From: an uncultured Lachnospiraceae bacterium
GTDB taxonomy: Bacteria > Bacillota > Clostridia > Lachnospirales > Lachnospiraceae
NCBI GenBank assembly: GCA_910579645.1
Contig: CAJTVK010000002.1
Coordinates: 1-64,000, forward strand
DNA: 64,000 bases
Reading direction: 5' to 3'
Under the pieces are notes generated by a model. It made no database searches and was not told the origin of the DNA. It worked only from the letters and a program-made list of their open reading frames with translations. Made by a program: the position numbers and the translations under genes. Shown here one piece after another: positions 42,476-52,524 of this stretch (positions are counted from its first letter, which is position 1; each line of letters starts with the position of its first letter).

Positions 42476-42506
42476 CGTCGGCCTACTGATTTCTGGTAGG
42501 CCGACG
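42476..42506. terminator. Perfect 11-bp hairpin between converging genes
   Basis: CGTCGGCCTAC, loop TGATTTCTG, GTAGGCCGACG. There is no T run, so it may be a weak or factor-dependent terminator or an RNA-stabilising hairpin for either converging gene. Confidence 0.5.
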
Positions 42507-42523
42507 CGCAGGTTCATAGTAAA

Positions 42524-42537
42524 AATTGATTTCCGTG
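42524..42537. repeat. Dispersed motif AATTGATTTCCGTG, copy 2
   Basis: Same 14-mer as at 29986 and 61448, again preceded by GCGCAGG. It touches the stop of the minus-strand DUF4153 gene. Confidence 0.6.
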
Positions 42538-42538
42538 A

Positions 42539-44143
42539 CTACTGCTGAAGTGAGGATGCGGCTGAAATATATCTTTTGGCAAGGAAGCGGGAGATATTGA
42601 AAGTGCGTATTTTGGTTCCTTCTTTTTCTATATGTTCGGTGTGACTTTGGACGGAGCGGATATAGTCGGCCAGCCATGGGCCTTCCCGGTCGGCTAAGCG
42701 TCCGTCTTCGTCTTTTTCCATATCCTGATAATAGGTTTCTAAGGTTTCGGCGTTCAGCAGTATCGGGGCGGCATCGGCCGATAGTTTGGACAGATAACGG
42801 CCGTCTGCGCATCGGCCGGATTTTTCGGAGACGGAAAGTATGCCAAGGTTGTATTTGGCAATCCAGTAGTCGGGATGGCTGAATGAGAGGCCAAGATATA
42901 ATACGGTTACCATTACCATGCTGTATTTGAACAAAGGGAAATGTCCCTTATAGATGGAAATGATGATGCCTGTCATAAGCAGGAAAATGACCGCCAGAGA
43001 CCATAATACAAAAATCCGTAAAAAAGTAAGTGCATAGCAGCGAATATACATAATCATACGCATGGCACTGGAAGCTATCATGATGTAAGTGCATAGAGAA
43101 ATAACGGTCAGTATGACTTTCAGAGCCTTGTGTTCTTTAAAACGTCCAAGGCAGATCAATACCAACATCAGGTTCATCACGCAGACAAACAGCAGCTGGA
43201 AGTACCCTTTCCTTGCATATTCGGCATAGGTGTAATGGTATGGCAGTTCCATGCCGCCGAAAAACAGGTAGACAATCTGGATGCCGCTGAACAGCAGATA
43301 GACAGCGGAAAGCGCGGAAGTAACGGTAATGGCAAGTGCCGGTTCGCCGGTACGTTTATTCGATACGGCACCGGCCGGTTTCCGTTTTTCCAAGTAAGCG
43401 GATATGCAGTAGGAAACCAGGGAAACGGTCAATATCGTAAAACAAATGCCGAAAAAGTGATTGGGGATATAATTGAAGGAAAAAAAGGAATTCATTACGG
43501 AATCAAATACCACGTCTGCGCTGGCTAAGAGCAGGATGACAAAAAGCAGCAGGGGTATGGAAATCAGGATTCCGAGAAAAATATATTTTCCTTTGGAACC
43601 GTTTTCTTCTTTCAACAATTTTCTTTTTTCCATATATAGACGAAGGTCGGAAAAGGGTCTTCCAATGGTGCAGACAGTTCCCCAAAGAAGCCGGCATATA
43701 TTATTCATATAAGTAGGGAGCTCCCATCGGCTGTCGTCATAAATGTTATGCAGCAGGAGCACAAAGCTTAATATCAGTATGCCTATTTTGTTAAAGGCAA
43801 TAATGTTGGCATCGTCTGTGCAGAAATTGGATATTCCCAGCAGGAGCAGACTGGCAATGTAAAAGACGGAACTTTTTTTGGCGGAAATCCCAAACTTTTT
43901 TAAAGATAAGAAGAAAAAGCAAAGGGTTCCGCCTATGAAAAAAGGGTAGGTAATGCCGGACGGGTTCTTATACAGGCAAAATGTGTAAAAGAATGCATAG
44001 AGCAGGCTTCCTATGCCGAAAAAACGGAAATGGAGGAGGCGCTGTTCTTTTTCTTCCGGTGTGAGTTTTGGCTGTGCGGCATCTGCCGGTTTGCCGGTTT
44101 CCTGCGGTGTGGCTGTTTGGTATTGATCTGCATATTCGTTCAT
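42539..44143 (-). CDS. DUF4153/DUF4173-family membrane protein
   Basis: A 534-residue polytopic protein with roughly twelve membrane helices after a polar N terminus rich in Gln and Thr. The central part (LLLASADVVFDSVMNSFFSF, FTILTVSLVSYCISAYLEKR) matches DUF4153-type proteins. The C terminus after about 445 is soluble and ends close to the repeat motif. The function of this family is unknown. GAGGT lies 5 bases before the ATG. It follows the small XRE regulator gene by 65 bases, with the DUF2975 gene ahead of both, so a three-gene operon is likely. Confidence 0.75.
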   Translation of the reverse strand: MNEYADQYQTATPQETGKPADAAQPKLTPEEKEQRLLHFRFFGIGSLLYAFFYTFCLYKNPSGITYPFFIGGTLCFFFLSLKKFGISAKKSSVFYIASLLLLGISNFCTDDANIIAFNKIGILILSFVLLLHNIYDDSRWELPTYMNNICRLLWGTVCTIGRPFSDLRLYMEKRKLLKEENGSKGKYIFLGILISIPLLLFVILLLASADVVFDSVMNSFFSFNYIPNHFFGICFTILTVSLVSYCISAYLEKRKPAGAVSNKRTGEPALAITVTSALSAVYLLFSGIQIVYLFFGGMELPYHYTYAEYARKGYFQLLFVCVMNLMLVLICLGRFKEHKALKVILTVISLCTYIMIASSAMRMIMYIRCYALTFLRIFVLWSLAVIFLLMTGIIISIYKGHFPLFKYSMVMVTVLYLGLSFSHPDYWIAKYNLGILSVSEKSGRCADGRYLSKLSADAAPILLNAETLETYYQDMEKDEDGRLADREGPWLADYIRSVQSHTEHIEKEGTKIRTFNISRFLAKRYISAASSLQQ

Positions 44144-44208
44144 ATTCTACCTCGTTTCTGTTGTTTTACGGACGCTGTGGCTTCTGTTCTTTCTTCTGCA
44201 GCCCGCAA

Positions 44209-44436
44209 TTAATTGGTTTCGGTTTCTTCCTTGTCTTCCACATATTGCAGAATATCGCCGGGCTGGCAATTCAGTGCTTTGCAGATGGCGGAAAGGGTGG
44301 TGAGGCGGATGGCTTTGGCTTTATTGTTTTTCAGGATGGATAAATTGGCAAGGGTAATGTCTACTTCCCCGGCAAGTTCGGTCAGCCCTTTCTTGCGCTG
44401 TGCCATGACCACATCCAAATTTATAATAATTCCCAT
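44209..44436 (-). CDS. XRE/YozG-type helix-turn-helix regulator
   Basis: A 75-residue DNA-binding protein: MGIIINLDVVMAQRKKGLTE opens a Cro/CI-type helix-turn-helix with TLANLSILKNNKAKAIRL and ICKALNCQPGDIL. It matches the small YozG-like regulators that are regularly paired with DUF2975 membrane proteins. AGGAGG lies 8 bases before ATG 44436; the longer frame from 44511 has none. It probably controls its own operon. Confidence 0.9.
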   Translation of the reverse strand: MGIIINLDVVMAQRKKGLTELAGEVDITLANLSILKNNKAKAIRLTTLSAICKALNCQPGDILQYVEDKEETETN

Positions 44437-44515
44437 GGGATACCTCCTGCTTTGTATGGTCTTATGATCCAATGTGATAAAGTGAAGCATTTGCTTGGTT
44501 AATTGAATCATATTG

Positions 44516-44962
44516 CTATATCGTCAGGTCGTTTTCCAGTTTATATGTGACGGCCCGGTCAAAAACACGGGACAGGACTTTGCTGAACAATCCCGCAATG
44601 ACAAAGACTAAGATGACAATCATTACCGACGGGGTAACATAAAGGAACAGCCGCCCTGCGGTAATCAATGCAATCAGCATGCTGTAGGTTCCCATTCTTC
44701 TGAGGCTGACAACATTTTCCCGAATAAAGCAGTTGTCGTTCAGCACGGAGCGAAACATTTTCCGTAATTCGTAGATAATCAGGATAGCCAAAGTGCCGGA
44801 GCAGAAGAAAAGCAATATCAGCGGTATATAGTTGGCGGCAAAATAGGAGTTGTATTTGCCGTAAAAGCGGATGCTTAAGGGCAAGGTGGCTGTTACAAGA
44901 ATGCCGGCATAAAACATAAAATCTAAAAGCAGCTTGGTCGCTATAGTTAGTCGGTCTTTCAT
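44516..44962 (-). CDS. DUF2975 membrane protein
   Basis: A 148-residue protein with four membrane helices (LLLDFMFYAGILVTATLPLS, a second near YIPLILLFFCSGTLAIL, a third from YSMLIALITAGRLFLY, a fourth from VMIVILVFVIAGLFSKVL). The central CFIRENVVSLRRMG loop is typical of DUF2975. AGGAGG is 9 bases before the ATG. With the XRE gene 80 bases downstream it forms the usual pair; the job of the pair is unknown. Confidence 0.88.
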   Translation of the reverse strand: MKDRLTIATKLLLDFMFYAGILVTATLPLSIRFYGKYNSYFAANYIPLILLFFCSGTLAILIIYELRKMFRSVLNDNCFIRENVVSLRRMGTYSMLIALITAGRLFLYVTPSVMIVILVFVIAGLFSKVLSRVFDRAVTYKLENDLTI

Positions 44963-45459
44963 TTCAATCTCCTCCTGTTGAATTCATAGTAGCATTAGCC
45001 AAAACGAAAGTCAATAAGAATTTATTGAGAATCAATAAAAAATTATTAATTTGCAATATGTATATAGGAAAGGGAAAAAGGAAGAGGCGGACTCTGATGA
45101 TGGGACAAATATGGAATTGGACATAGTGCCAAGGAAAACAGAGGAATGATTAAAAAATCAGGCAATATATAGAGCATGTAATTTTACAAGGGTTGAAAGT
45201 TTGTATAATTTTTCCAAATATATGAATACAAAACGATATAATTTATAGAATATTTACAAAATATTCACAAACTATTATTTCTGCTTAATAACTGTATGCT
45301 ATCCTTTATGTATAAAAAACGGGAAAGCCTGTAAAAGGTGTAGGCTTTATGGAAACATATGGTGAATTCCATGAGGAGATGTTCGGAAGGGACGGAAGGG
45401 CATTTTCGGATGGAGGTATCAGCGGCCGCCAAGCGGGAACGGGGACAGGGGGTATGCAT
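44963..45459. other. A/T-rich intergenic region ahead of the DUF3810 gene
   Basis: About 500 bases between divergent genes. It is A/T-rich to about 45300, with TATAAT-like boxes near 45209 and 45240 but no matching -35. A hairpin AAAGCCT/AGGCTTT spans about 45328-45352. An open frame from 45349 is in frame with the next gene but has no ribosome site at its start. No other gene seen. Confidence 0.5.
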
Positions 45460-46692
45460 ATGAAGCGGCGGAGATGGATTGTATGGCTGGGGATAGGGGC
45501 ATCGGTAGCGGCAGTCAATGCCGTAGCATGGGAAAGCAGTAAGTTTTGCGATTGGTATGTCCGCTGCATTTATCCTCTGTGGGTCAGTACATATGGCAGG
45601 TTCACGGGGATGTTTTCTTTTTCGGTGGGGGAATGGATGTTAGCGGCCGGGGTTGTGCTGACGGTACTGTTTTTGCTGGCCGGAGCGGCTATGGCTGTTT
45701 TAAGGGCAGGGTTTAGGCGGAGGAAGATTTACGGAAGGGCAGCGGGAATCTGCAAGAGATACATGGCGGCCTATGCGTGGATATTTGCAGGGGTTGCGGT
45801 GGTGATGACATTAAACTGTTTTATTCCTTATCATTGTTCTTCGCTGGAAGAAAAATATGGGCTGATTCATAGGATGACGGCTCAGGACCCGATGCTTCAG
45901 GAACTGATGGAAAAAGAATACACCATTGAGGAATTGGGGCAGCTGCGGGACTATGTAGTGCTGAAATGCAATGAACTGGCAAAACAAGTGGAACGGGATG
46001 AGGATGGAAATATTATTTATCCTGAAAATATGGAAGAACTTGCGGCGGAGGCTATGCGGAACCTGAGTTTGGACTGCAGTCAGTTAGGGGGTTATTATCC
46101 GCAGCCGAAGCAGTTTGCTTTTTCCGAATTTTTCAGCCAGCAAATGATGAAAGGGTATTTTTTCCCGTTTTCCATGGAAGTGAATTACAATTCCTTAATG
46201 CATGAGATAAACCGGCCGGCGACGGTATGCCATGAATATGCCCATCTGAAGGGATTTATGTATGAAGAGGAAGCGAATATGATAGGGTTTCTGGCATGCA
46301 TTCATTCTTCCGAGGCGACCTTTCAATATAGCGGTTATTTAAGTGTGCTGAATTATATTAATAATGAATTTTACGAGGCGATTGGCAGGAATGCTGCGGT
46401 TTATGCTTCTCATGTAAAGATTTCGGCTCAGGTGCGCCGGGAAAATGTATTTCTGGAGGAAAAGGCCTGGGAGCAGGTGGAGCAGAAAGCGGTCATCAGT
46501 ACGGAAGTGGTGGATAAAGTCTCCGATAAGCTGTCGGAAACCTCTATGGTGCTGAACGGAGTGGAAGACGGAATCTTAAGCTATACACGGGTAGTGGGTT
46601 TGCTGCTGCATTATTATGACGGTTCGGCGGAAGTGCAGGAGACTTTGGCCAGCCTGGGGGGAGAACAGGAATTCTTTGTGCAGTCGGAATGA
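45460..46692 (+). CDS. DUF3810 membrane-anchored metallopeptidase-like protein
   Basis: A 410-residue protein with membrane helices near the N terminus (IVWLGIGASVAAVNAVAW; a second at about 55-80; a third near 105-125) and an outer or cytoplasmic domain with CHEYAHLKGFMYEEEANMIGF. That HEYAH matches the zinc-peptidase HExxH pattern with a downstream Glu, as in DUF3810. Target unknown. The start at 45460 follows GGGGGT by about 6 bases; the frame is open from 45349. Its stop lies 6 bases from the stop of the converging regulator. Confidence 0.78.
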   Translation: MKRRRWIVWLGIGASVAAVNAVAWESSKFCDWYVRCIYPLWVSTYGRFTGMFSFSVGEWMLAAGVVLTVLFLLAGAAMAVLRAGFRRRKIYGRAAGICKRYMAAYAWIFAGVAVVMTLNCFIPYHCSSLEEKYGLIHRMTAQDPMLQELMEKEYTIEELGQLRDYVVLKCNELAKQVERDEDGNIIYPENMEELAAEAMRNLSLDCSQLGGYYPQPKQFAFSEFFSQQMMKGYFFPFSMEVNYNSLMHEINRPATVCHEYAHLKGFMYEEEANMIGFLACIHSSEATFQYSGYLSVLNYINNEFYEAIGRNAAVYASHVKISAQVRRENVFLEEKAWEQVEQKAVISTEVVDKVSDKLSETSMVLNGVEDGILSYTRVVGLLLHYYDGSAEVQETLASLGGEQEFFVQSE

Positions 46693-46698
46693 AATGCT

Positions 46699-47973
46699 TT
46701 ACGGGTTATTTAATTTCTGATGTTTTTTGCGGTATTCCTGTGGTGTCATATCAGTGATTTTGCGGAAAGTCCTGGAAAAATGGGAAAAATTATCAAAGCC
46801 AAGCCGGGAAGCAATCAGGCCTACGGAAAGGTTGGTGTTGGCTAGGAGATGCCTGGCCACACCCATTTTTTCTTTCAGGACATATTCTTTAAATGTCCAG
46901 CCGGTGTATTGGCGAAACAGCTTGGAAAAGTAGTCTTCGTCCAGATAGACCAGGCTGGCAACTTCCGTGCGGGAGATGTTTCGGCTGATATGGGTTTTTA
47001 TGTATTCTTTAGCGGTTTCTATCCTGGAATCTCGCTCTTCCGTCTCCTGTGATTCCCAGATAATCCCTTGGGAGGCAGGACTTATATTTTCCGGAGACTG
47101 CCGGTAGGGGGCGGCCAGTTTGTTTAGGCTGTCCGGGGTGAAATCCCGGATGCCTTCGGAAGCATAGACTATGGCAGGGGTTTTCATTGTTTCGCTGATA
47201 AAGTGATAAAACTGGTTTATGCCTTTTTCCAAAGATTCATGGTTTATTCTGTCTTCCGGGGCAATCAGCAGCAGGCAGAAAGAGCTTCCTTTTCCGGTAA
47301 TGACGCATGCCTTGACATCTTCGTCCTGAAATAATTCTTCCATTACATTTCGGAGCAGAGAGGCTTTCAGAGCCGGTTCCCAAGTATCTTTTTCCGGGTG
47401 GGATTGTCTGACAAATGCCTGCAGCGAAAAGAATGCCGTGTGTTCCGGCTTCATCTGCAACAGTTCCGTTAATTGTGCCAGAATGCCGGCAGCTTCCGGA
47501 TAATTTCTTAAATCTAGCTGCCGGATAAGGGCGGCAAGGAAAATATCCCGCTGCTGCACCATTTCTTTCTGCATTTTCTGGAGCCATTTCACTTGTTTGG
47601 CTTCCGCCACGTTTCCGCACGCTTTTTCTACGGCTTTGGCGATATCCTCATAGCGGGCGGGCTGCAGGATATAGTCGAAGCCGCCCAGTTCGATGGATTT
47701 TCTTGCATACTCAAAATCGGCATGGGAGGTGAGGAAAATGCAGCAGACATCCATGGATTTTTCTTTCATCCACTGGACAAGGGAGAGGCCGTCTTCTCCC
47801 GGCATTTCAATATCTGTCAGCATGATGTCAATGGGGAAGTTTACAAGCAACAGTTTGGCTTCCGCAGTGCTGCAGGCAGTAAAAACTTCATCGATTCCCA
47901 ATTTTTCCCATTGAATTCCTTTTTTCAGGCTGTTTACAATTGCTTTTTGGTCATCTACCAATAAGATTTTCAT
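46699..47973 (-). CDS. YesN-type response regulator with AraC domain
   Basis: A 424-residue regulator. The receiver domain (1-120) has DD at 7-8, phospho-acceptor Asp54 in IMLTDIEMPGEDG and DYILQPARYE; here the usual KP motif reads QP, so the conserved Lys is replaced by Gln, which may alter signalling. The C-terminal 100 residues are two AraC helix-turn-helix motifs ending FSRTFRKITDMTPQEYRKK. It overlaps the kinase gene end by 23 bases, so translation is coupled. It should control the solute-binding and permease genes at 49988-53409. Confidence 0.9.
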   Translation of the reverse strand: MKILLVDDQKAIVNSLKKGIQWEKLGIDEVFTACSTAEAKLLLVNFPIDIMLTDIEMPGEDGLSLVQWMKEKSMDVCCIFLTSHADFEYARKSIELGGFDYILQPARYEDIAKAVEKACGNVAEAKQVKWLQKMQKEMVQQRDIFLAALIRQLDLRNYPEAAGILAQLTELLQMKPEHTAFFSLQAFVRQSHPEKDTWEPALKASLLRNVMEELFQDEDVKACVITGKGSSFCLLLIAPEDRINHESLEKGINQFYHFISETMKTPAIVYASEGIRDFTPDSLNKLAAPYRQSPENISPASQGIIWESQETEERDSRIETAKEYIKTHISRNISRTEVASLVYLDEDYFSKLFRQYTGWTFKEYVLKEKMGVARHLLANTNLSVGLIASRLGFDNFSHFSRTFRKITDMTPQEYRKKHQKLNNP

Positions 47974-49678
47974 TTTCTGTTATATCCTCTTTGCTTCTTT
48001 CCGGTGACGCAGGAAGGAAGAGCTCGCTCACTGCACCGCCCATATTGTAGAAACTATATTCTGCCCGTTCTCCGTACAAAATATCGCACCGTTGTTTGAT
48101 ATTGTTGATGCCAATGCTGTTTGTGCCGTAAAAATACCGTTTATTCAAGTCAGAAAGGAGTCCCTGCGGATAACCCTGTCCGGTGTCGCTGACAATAAGG
48201 TTGAGGAATTCTTTTCCGTTTTCCGTTATTAACCGGTTGATTTGAATGAGGATGGGGAGTTCGGTTTTTCCTTGCGGCAGTTTTACATATTTTATGCTGT
48301 TTTCCACAAAAGTCTGGATGCATAATACGGGAACTTCCCAATGGCTTAAGTCTTCCTCCATAAGGAAATTGCATATAATTTTGCGGTTGGCCAACAGGTT
48401 CTGCAGTTTTATATAATTTTCCACAAAAATGATTTCTTCACGCAGCAAAGTAGTCTTTCTGTCTATTCTAAGGAAGTACCGGAGGTAATCGGATATATTT
48501 AATATGATTTCCTGCATATTTTCCATGCCGGCATCGGCAGCCATGGTGTTAAGGGATTTCAGGCAATTCAGGAAAAAATGAGGCTTAAGCTGTAATTGCA
48601 TAAACTGCAGCTGGGCTTCCTGCCTGCTTAGTTTTTCTTCGTAGTAATGGATTCTTTGATTCCGTATTTCTTCCACCATATTTTTCAAAGTGATGCTCAT
48701 CAGATTCATTTCATAAAAAGGCAGGTTCATTTCCGGAATTTTGCTGATGCTGTTATTCTGGATGCCTTCCATGACATCCATTAACCGGTACATTGGCTTG
48801 ACCAGACGCTTAATCAGGGCACGGTACAGGCAGATGGTTCCTGCTACCGAGGCAAGGGTGATCAGGAATAGGAATATCTGCAAAAGGGAAAGGGAGGTGA
48901 ATATAGTACGGCTGGTTTGTCCGATCAGCCAGATGCCGCGTTCTTTTATTTTTATGCCGTACAGATTGTCTTTTCCGTTTTTCTTGGCAAAAGATACAGT
49001 ATCCGGGCTTATTTTGGCGGTATCCAGAAATTTGCCTATCGTTTGGCTGCTTTCGTCATAATTATCTTCGAACCAGAGGAATACCCGGGCAGAATCTGCC
49101 AAGGTGTTTTCCAATATATCCCGATATGCTCCCAGATTGCAGATTCCGGCTATGGAGATGTTTTTCTGATGGTAAATAATGAGGGTATAGCAGCAGCCGT
49201 CTTCGGTGCAGAAATTATATTGTTCGGCAGAATGGCCGGAGCCGACAGTATTGGAAATCAGTTCTTTTGCTTTGCCAATGGTTTCCGCAGACATGCCGTC
49301 CGCTTTATATAATACGTTTTCATTCTTGCCGTTCATAATAAAATAACCGTCAAAACTGTCATGAGTCATCTGATAGAGGGAAAATGTTTTGTTTAATTCA
49401 TACATATTGGAATACCGGTCTATCTCCGAAACGGCGGAGGTCAGCAACCGGAAATTAGCGTTATCGGCATAAATATTATAGAGGAAACTATCCGCTGCGC
49501 TCAGGCGTTCCTCTATTTCGTCGGCTGTTTCCTGTATGAGGCCGATAATCCTATTTTGGCTGTCTGTATAATTGCCGCGCAGCATTAGAATGTTCAGTGT
49601 CAGAAGGAGAATCAATAATGCCGCATAGCCGATTAAGGCAATTTTCATTATTGTGCGGTTCATGTATTTCTTTTTCAT
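47951..49678 (-). CDS. YesM-type membrane sensor histidine kinase
   Basis: A 575-residue kinase with helices at about 11-33 and 262-285 enclosing an extracellular sensor, a HAMP-like segment, the LytS/YesM box with His367 in QLKPHFFLNCLKS, and an ATPase domain with LIVSDTGQGYPQG and GINNIKQRCDILYG. The regulator gene overlaps its 3' end. It diverges from the solute-binding gene and probably reads its ligand. AGAGG lies 7 bases before the ATG. The layout parallels the kinase at 6740 but the sensor domains differ. Confidence 0.92.
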   Translation of the reverse strand: MKKKYMNRTIMKIALIGYAALLILLLTLNILMLRGNYTDSQNRIIGLIQETADEIEERLSAADSFLYNIYADNANFRLLTSAVSEIDRYSNMYELNKTFSLYQMTHDSFDGYFIMNGKNENVLYKADGMSAETIGKAKELISNTVGSGHSAEQYNFCTEDGCCYTLIIYHQKNISIAGICNLGAYRDILENTLADSARVFLWFEDNYDESSQTIGKFLDTAKISPDTVSFAKKNGKDNLYGIKIKERGIWLIGQTSRTIFTSLSLLQIFLFLITLASVAGTICLYRALIKRLVKPMYRLMDVMEGIQNNSISKIPEMNLPFYEMNLMSITLKNMVEEIRNQRIHYYEEKLSRQEAQLQFMQLQLKPHFFLNCLKSLNTMAADAGMENMQEIILNISDYLRYFLRIDRKTTLLREEIIFVENYIKLQNLLANRKIICNFLMEEDLSHWEVPVLCIQTFVENSIKYVKLPQGKTELPILIQINRLITENGKEFLNLIVSDTGQGYPQGLLSDLNKRYFYGTNSIGINNIKQRCDILYGERAEYSFYNMGGAVSELFLPASPERSKEDITENENLIGR

Positions 49679-49987
49679 AGATAAACCTCTTGGATTTTAA
49701 ATTTCCGGAAATCGTGGCGGTATACTCCGGAGGGTTCGGGTAAACGCAAAACGAAATATCACAGGCTCATTGTAACAGATAATCCGGTGTTTATCACATA
49801 AATTTGCAGGAAATATGCGTGCGAGGAGAAAGTCGCCATAAAAGTTACAAAAATAACAGAAAATGTCAAATAGCAAGATGAGTTTAAGAAGGAAAAACAT
49901 AAAACGCACATTAATGTCTCATAATTTTGGTAGATGCGTAAGCTATGGTTTTGTATAATTTAACAAAATAAATCGTGAGGAGGTTTT
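49679..49987. other. Divergent control region of ABC module 2
   Basis: No gene is seen. A TATAAT lies at about 49953-49958, some 30 bases before the solute-binding start, without a clear -35, consistent with activation by the AraC-type regulator. The rest is A/T-rich. Confidence 0.5.
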
Positions 49988-51505
49988 ATGGGTATGAAAA
50001 AGTGGATGAAAAAACTGGCTGCCGGACTGATGGCAGTGACTATGGCGGCTTCCTTTGCCGGCTGTGGAGGAGGCGGTTCGTCAGACGACGCTTCTGCGGG
50101 GGCATCGGCCGGGAATGGCAGCATGCCGGTGGTCAATTTCTGCGTGCCAAATATTTATGACACATCGGAGATACAGATGGTTGAGGATGCAATCAACGGG
50201 ATTACCGCAGACAAGTATGGGATGAAGATAAAACTGACTTTTGTGGAATTCGGTAACTGGACACAGCAGTCAAACATGCTTCTGACCGGGGACGAAGCTG
50301 ATTTGATTATGATTTTTGGCACGCCGCTTTTGTCTTATGTCAAAAACGGACAGCTTCTGAAACTGAATGATTACTATGCAAATGCAAGCGAGGAGTTCAA
50401 AAAGGCTGCAGAAAATGTATTTACGGAGGAAGACATTAAGTGTCTTACGGTGAACGGCAATATATATGCTATGTCTAACAGCAGAAATCATGGGGATACG
50501 GTAGTGCTGGCAATTGATGAAGATATTGCGGCAGAATGCGGTATTGAGCCGGGCGCTTCCATGTCGTTGGATGAGGTGGATGCATTTTTGGCTGAGGTGC
50601 ATGAAAAGTATCCTGACAGATATGCTATTGTCCCGCAGGGCAACACCACCATGTCGAACGGAGGCTGGAAATGGGACGGTTTAGGCGACATAGATTTTAT
50701 CGGTGTCATAAGCATATCGGGGAACGACACGACGGTCCAGAATCTGTTTGAAATGGAAGAGTTTGTGGAGTTCACAAGACATAGCCGCATGTGGTATGAG
50801 AACGGGTATATGATGGCTGACTGCCTGAGCAATACAGAGACGGGTTCGTCTATGATTGCCAACGGCCGGGCGGTGAGCAGCATGGACAACGGAGCATATT
50901 ATGCAGAGGAAGATTTTCATAAGGACGGAGTTGTCAGAGTGGCTCTCACGCCGGCCAAAGCGGATACTACGACAATTTCGGGTATGTGCTGGGGAATTAA
51001 CTCCAACTCTAAAAATCCGGATGCCGCGTGGAAGATGTTGGAAGTGCTTTATTATGATGCGGATGTAGCGACTTTGCTTGCAAATGGGGTTGAGGGAGAA
51101 CACTATATTTTAAATGAAGACGGCACGGCCTCCTTTCCGGAAGGGGAAGATTATAATAACTGCGGTTACGGCGGCATGATGGAGCAGTGGCTGTTTCCCA
51201 ACAGCAGCTTGGGGTATCCGAGGGCAGAGGACGGGGCGGCGTATCACGAGAATTTGGCCGCATATAATGCAACCGTGGAAAAGAGCTTGGCTTACGGATT
51301 CTGTTTTGACACGGCTAATGTGGTGGACGAATACAGTGCATGCTGCAACGTAAAGCAGAAGTACTATGATGCGCTGATGATGGGAGCCGTTGATCCGGAA
51401 GAAATATTGCCCCAAGCGACAGAGGAACTGAAAGCGGCGGGATTGGATAAGGTCATAGCCGAAAAGCAGTCCCAGTTTGACGCATGGCTGGCAGGGCAGA
51501 AATGA
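49988..51505 (+). CDS. ABC importer solute-binding lipoprotein (LplA/YtcQ-like)
   Basis: A 505-residue binding protein with lipobox FAGC (Cys26) and a Gly/Ser linker. The C-terminal tail LKAAGLDKVIAEKQSQFDAW is like that of the binding protein at 3310, so the two belong to the same subfamily. GAGGAGG lies upstream; ATG 49994 is an alternative start with better spacing. Genes for two permeases follow at 51573 and 52525. No ATPase gene is present. Ligand is probably an oligosaccharide. Confidence 0.9.
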   Translation: MGMKKWMKKLAAGLMAVTMAASFAGCGGGGSSDDASAGASAGNGSMPVVNFCVPNIYDTSEIQMVEDAINGITADKYGMKIKLTFVEFGNWTQQSNMLLTGDEADLIMIFGTPLLSYVKNGQLLKLNDYYANASEEFKKAAENVFTEEDIKCLTVNGNIYAMSNSRNHGDTVVLAIDEDIAAECGIEPGASMSLDEVDAFLAEVHEKYPDRYAIVPQGNTTMSNGGWKWDGLGDIDFIGVISISGNDTTVQNLFEMEEFVEFTRHSRMWYENGYMMADCLSNTETGSSMIANGRAVSSMDNGAYYAEEDFHKDGVVRVALTPAKADTTTISGMCWGINSNSKNPDAAWKMLEVLYYDADVATLLANGVEGEHYILNEDGTASFPEGEDYNNCGYGGMMEQWLFPNSSLGYPRAEDGAAYHENLAAYNATVEKSLAYGFCFDTANVVDEYSACCNVKQKYYDALMMGAVDPEEILPQATEELKAAGLDKVIAEKQSQFDAWLAGQK

Positions 51506-51572
51506 CAGGCAGTTTAACTGTGGCAGGAATGCGGCCTGCGTTCGGGCGGGCCGCATAAGTAAGGAGGCCTTT

Positions 51573-52508
51573 ATGAATGCGAAAACCTTAAAAAAAGGGA
51601 AAGGAATTTTACAGCGTAAAAACGCAATTGCACTTTTCAGCATGATGCTGCCGGGGCTGATTTATCTGCTTGTCAATAATTATGTGCCTATGGCAGGCTT
51701 GGTGATTGCTTTTAAGAGATATGATTTCAGTAAAGGGATGTGGGCAAGCGAATGGTGCGGGCTGAGCAATTTTACTTATTTGTTTAAAACGAAGGATGCG
51801 CTGAACATTATCAGGAATACGGTTTTGTATAATTTCGGATTTATTGTACTCGGAACTGTTTTGGCAGTGGCAGTGGCGATTATGCTTAATTTTCTGAAAG
51901 GGAAATTGAGTAAAAAAATATACCAGACATTGATTTTGATTCCTTATTTGGTGTCTATGGTCATTGTTTCTTATATAGTATACGGATTCCTGAGCACGGA
52001 ATCGGGTTTCCTGAATAATATGCTTGTTGGTTTTGGCGGAGAGAGCATCAGCTGGTATACGCAGTCAAAGTATTGGCCTTACATATTGACTATCGTATAT
52101 CTGTGGAAAAGTTTCGGATATACCAGCATACTGTATTACGCGACGGTAATCGGTATTGATTCCGCCCTTTACGAGGCGGCGGCCATTGACGGCGCGGGCA
52201 GGTGGAAACAGGTCTGGCATGTTACGCTGCCCGGGCTGAAAACAACGATTATCACGATGGTGCTGCTGTCGGTAGGGAGGATGTTTTTTTCGGATTTCGG
52301 ATTGTTTTACCAGGTTCCCATGCATTCGGGACTGTTGGCGGATGTGACAGATACCATTGATGTGTATGTGTATAAGGGGCTGACACAGCTTAACGATATC
52401 GGGCGTTCTTCGGCCGCCGGTTTTTTGCAGTCTGTTCTCGGGTTTATGCTGATTGTGGTAGTTAACTATATTGTCCGCAAACTGGATAAGGACAGTGCGT
52501 TGTTTTAG
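51573..52508 (+). CDS. Sugar ABC permease, LplB type
   Basis: A 311-residue permease with six helices, opening with MLPGLIYLLVNNYVPMAGLV, a coupling loop at LYEAAAIDGAGRWKQVWHVT, and the tail RKLDKDSALF that also ends the permease at 8682. AAGGAGG is 6 bases before ATG 51573; the longer frame from 51477 overlaps the binding-protein gene without a site. It is probably paired with the next gene. Confidence 0.9.
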   Translation: MNAKTLKKGKGILQRKNAIALFSMMLPGLIYLLVNNYVPMAGLVIAFKRYDFSKGMWASEWCGLSNFTYLFKTKDALNIIRNTVLYNFGFIVLGTVLAVAVAIMLNFLKGKLSKKIYQTLILIPYLVSMVIVSYIVYGFLSTESGFLNNMLVGFGGESISWYTQSKYWPYILTIVYLWKSFGYTSILYYATVIGIDSALYEAAAIDGAGRWKQVWHVTLPGLKTTIITMVLLSVGRMFFSDFGLFYQVPMHSGLLADVTDTIDVYVYKGLTQLNDIGRSSAAGFLQSVLGFMLIVVVNYIVRKLDKDSALF

Positions 52509-52524
52509 AGGAAGGAGATAAAAT

